The position numbers and the translations under genes were made by a program. The notes below the pieces were generated by a model that had not been told where the DNA came from, made no database searches, and saw nothing but the letters and a program-made list of their open reading frames with translations. 42,816 bases of DNA, taken from contig JBAYUG010000018.1 in assembly GCA_041675325.1 (NCBI GenBank), positions 1 through 42,816 of the forward strand, given 5' to 3'. Positions 41,129 through 42,816 of this stretch are shown piece by piece (within the stretch, counting starts at the first letter, position 1; each line of letters starts with the position of its first letter). This DNA is from CAIKZJ01 sp041675325. GTDB lineage: Bacteria > Bacteroidota > Ignavibacteria > Tepidaquicellales > Tepidaquicellaceae.

Positions 41129-42178
41129 TTACTGCATGAAGCTGATTTGCTTCCCCTCGTGCTCCAGCAGCCATTTCTTGCGCCAGAGTCCGCCGCCGTA
41201 GCCTGTCAGTGTGCCATTGGAGCCGATTACGCGGTGGCAGGGGATTATTATCGATATGCGGTTCTGTCCGTTTGCATTTGCTACTGCTCTTACGGATTTT
41301 GGTTTGCCGAGTTTTTCGGCTTCCTGCTTGTAAGACCATGTTGCGCCGTAAGGGATTTTCTGCATGGTTTTCCATACTGCCTTCTGGAATTCTGTGCCCG
41401 GAGCACAAAGCGGAACCGAGAAATTCTTTAATTTCTTTTCAAAATATTCTTTAAGTTCTTTTCGGAGTAAATTGAAATGTTTGTTTTCGCCCTGAATGAG
41501 AGTTGCGTTAAAATATTTTGCAATTTGCTTGAGTTCGGTTTCAAGCATTCGGCGGTCAGAAAATTCCAGCAGGCAAATTCCGTCTGCGACGCCGCCTGCA
41601 AGCATAGTTCCGAGAGGGGTTTCGATGCGGATGATATCAATTACGGTTTTTTTCTTACTGTTTGAGGGAGAAACGCCGAATACAGATTTGAAAGTGTCGT
41701 TAAATCCGCTAAGAGATTCATATCCTGAATCGAAAGCAGCGGCGGCAACGGTTTCTCCGTTCTGAATTTTTTTAAAAGCAGTATTGATGCGAAACATTTT
41801 CTGGTATGAATGAAAGGTGATACCATGATTTTTTAAAAACCAGCGTCTGATTTTACTCGGCTCGATACCTTTCTGACGCAAATCCCAGTCTTTAAATTTC
41901 TTTGAAGGGTTATCGGAAATTTCTTTTATGATGTTTTTAATGTATCCAGGGGTTTCGCCAAGCATTTCAAGCGGGCTGCAAACCTTGCAGGGTCTGTATC
42001 CGTGAAGGATGGCTTCTTTTGTTGTGCTAAAGAATTCAACGTTTTCTTTTTTCGGCTTTCTTGCCGTACAGGTCGGACGGCAAAATATTCCCGTAGTCTT
42101 TACTGCGGCGAAAAAACTTCCTTCATAAGAAACATCCTTATTGAGAAGTGCCTGATACATTTCTGAGTGTGTTAGCAT
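41129..42178 (-). CDS. ada: Ada: methyl-phosphotriester sensor, AraC-type regulator and O6-methylguanine methyltransferase
   Basis: A 349-aa three-part protein for alkylation-damage repair and response. Residues 1-75 are the Ada zinc domain with Cys33, Cys37, Cys64 and Cys67 (FCRPTC, PCKVC). Residues ~85-175 are an AraC-type helix-turn-helix region (IRRWFLKNHGITFHSYQKMFR, GYESLSGFNDTFKSVFG). Residues ~185-349 are the methyltransferase with acceptor Cys314 (IPCHRV) and the GYGGGLWRKKWLLEHE tail. All key cysteines are present. It stands alone, with no alkA or alkB nearby. Upstream, TTAAACAAA occurs twice in tandem (42187-42206). Confidence 0.93.
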   Translation of the reverse strand: MLTHSEMYQALLNKDVSYEGSFFAAVKTTGIFCRPTCTARKPKKENVEFFSTTKEAILHGYRPCKVCSPLEMLGETPGYIKNIIKEISDNPSKKFKDWDLRQKGIEPSKIRRWFLKNHGITFHSYQKMFRINTAFKKIQNGETVAAAAFDSGYESLSGFNDTFKSVFGVSPSNSKKKTVIDIIRIETPLGTMLAGGVADGICLLEFSDRRMLETELKQIAKYFNATLIQGENKHFNLLRKELKEYFEKKLKNFSVPLCAPGTEFQKAVWKTMQKIPYGATWSYKQEAEKLGKPKSVRAVANANGQNRISIIIPCHRVIGSNGTLTGYGGGLWRKKWLLEHEGKQISFMQ

Positions 42179-42257
42179 AAATAATTTTTAAACAAAGTTA
42201 AACAAATTAACCCTGAGTTTACAACCGATAATTTAACATGTATTTTTGAATAAAACT

Positions 42258-42277
42258 CCCCGCCGCAAGCAGCGGGG
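42258..42277. repeat. GC-rich hairpin
   Basis: CCCCGC (42258-42263) pairs with GCGGGG (42272-42277) around an 8-nt loop. A related hairpin CGCTGC-AA-GCAGCG lies at about 42429-42442. They bracket the two 32-bp units. Confidence 0.6.
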
Positions 42278-42298
42278 TATCTAATTAACAAATATGTC

Positions 42299-42330
42299 GT
42301 CCCTGCCTGCAGCAGGCAGGCCTACGGGAC
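42299..42330. repeat. Composite palindrome unit 1
   Basis: A 13-bp host palindrome (GTCCCTACGGGAC) is split after GTC by the 19-bp palindrome CCTGCCTGCAGCAGGCAGG. The unit is identical to that at 42367-42398. Confidence 0.75.
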
Positions 42331-42366
42331 TTTAAAAATATAGAAATCAATAGCTATAAATATTTA

Positions 42367-42398
42367 GTCCCTGCCTGCAGCAGGCAGGCCTACGGGAC
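42367..42398. repeat. Composite palindrome unit 2
   Basis: Second, identical copy of the 32-bp composite palindrome, 68 bp downstream of the first and in the same orientation. Confidence 0.75.
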
Positions 42399-42548
42399 TT
42401 TATAAGTTTAAAAACATTAAAAGATTTCGCTGCAAGCAGCGTGGTATTAAACCCAAAGTTAATAAAAGGTTTCCTCATTTCGTTTTATTCACTGTGCAGT
42501 GCGCTGCATCCTTTACAACAATGAACTACGATTATACTCAGTATTAAT

Positions 42549-42816
42549 TTATACTTCTCTTTTTTTCCTCGTAAAGATTGCAACGATGGCCGAGGTGATA
42601 AGTCCCATTACCGGTGCGCCCATAAGTCCCATCATTATGTAATTAGAGTTGTTGAAATAATTCTCCGCATCCTGCTGAGTCATAGCCCCCGTGCTTACTG
42701 CGTGCTTAATTGCATTCGGAAAATATTCGGGTGTTATTACATACGAGACTATCGACTGCGTAAGGGGAGACAGTATTGTGACAAAGAGTGTAATTATCAC
42801 ACCGCACAGAAACCCC
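42549..42816 (-). CDS. 3' part of a probable DUF4199 membrane protein (start outside window)
   Basis: The frame stays open to the window edge, reading GFLCGVIITLFVTILSP before the rest, so the true start is beyond 42816 and the GTG at 42798 is not needed as a start. Two hydrophobic segments flank a loop with YVITPEYFPNAIKHAVSTG and MTQQDAENYFNN; the tail is GLITSAIVAIFTRKKREV. This is the layout of DUF4199 proteins of Bacteroidota. Function unknown. Confidence 0.6.
   Translation of the reverse strand, partial: GFLCGVIITLFVTILSPLTQSIVSYVITPEYFPNAIKHAVSTGAMTQQDAENYFNNSNYIMMGLMGAPVMGLITSAIVAIFTRKKREV

Larger units (their letters stand above)
42179..42548. other. Palindrome-rich intergenic region
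   Basis: The 370-bp gap holds a CCCCGC-GCGGGG hairpin (42258-42277), two identical 32-bp palindromic units (42299-42330 and 42367-42398), and a CGCTGC-AA-GCAGCG hairpin near 42429-42442, spaced by AT-rich sequence. The rest is AT-rich with no gene. Confidence 0.7.

Overview
The window looks like a chromosomal piece of an AT-rich member of the Bacteroidota/Chlorobiota branch, most likely class Ignavibacteria. The main reasons are five surface proteins ending in type IX secretion (T9SS) sorting domains of the QNYPNPFNP type, an alternative complex III (ACIII) joined to an A2-type haem-copper oxidase, a mitochondrial-type citrate synthase, and many genes without a Shine-Dalgarno sequence. The assignment is inferred from gene content; there is no rRNA or tRNA to confirm it.

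Layout. Positions 1-8075 hold mostly housekeeping genes: a DsbD/TauE-like membrane protein, adenine deaminase, a DinB-DUF429 pair, an old-yellow-enzyme alkene reductase, two lipoproteins and L-serine ammonia-lyase. Positions 8195-22993 (minus strand) are one tightly packed respiratory operon. In transcription order it reads actA (pentahaem c), a 73-aa membrane protein, actB, actC, an actD-actE fusion, actF, a monohaem cytochrome c, SCO, oxidase subunits I, III, IV and II, ctaB, and a polytopic membrane protein with a C-terminal cytochrome c domain. It encodes the route quinol -> ACIII -> cytochrome c -> oxygen plus assembly factors. Positions 22994-25505 are a repeat-rich island around a lone AAA/DUF4143 ATPase, flanked by two ~200-bp inverted-repeat elements. 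Positions 25506-28338 hold a UPF0173-parA-parB-ridA operon, divergent from citrate synthase.

Positions 29810-40917 are an accessory surface-protein region: four YCF48/BNR-like T9SS proteins, a 51-residue-repeat beta-propeller T9SS protein, and a 797-aa protein with no sorting domain. Interspersed repeats flank the first of these genes. The window ends with a three-domain Ada protein, a cluster of palindromic repeats, and the 3' end of a probable DUF4199 membrane protein.

The most unusual signals are: (i) a 19-bp palindrome inserted cleanly into other repeat families, recognisable because empty or near-empty counterparts exist or can be reconstructed; (ii) paired inverted-repeat elements and operator-like direct repeats around the AAA/DUF4143 ATPase; (iii) an ActB that keeps a full Cys4 motif in its molybdopterin-like domain, next to an ActD-ActE fusion; (iv) an in-frame 20-residue insertion in RidA.
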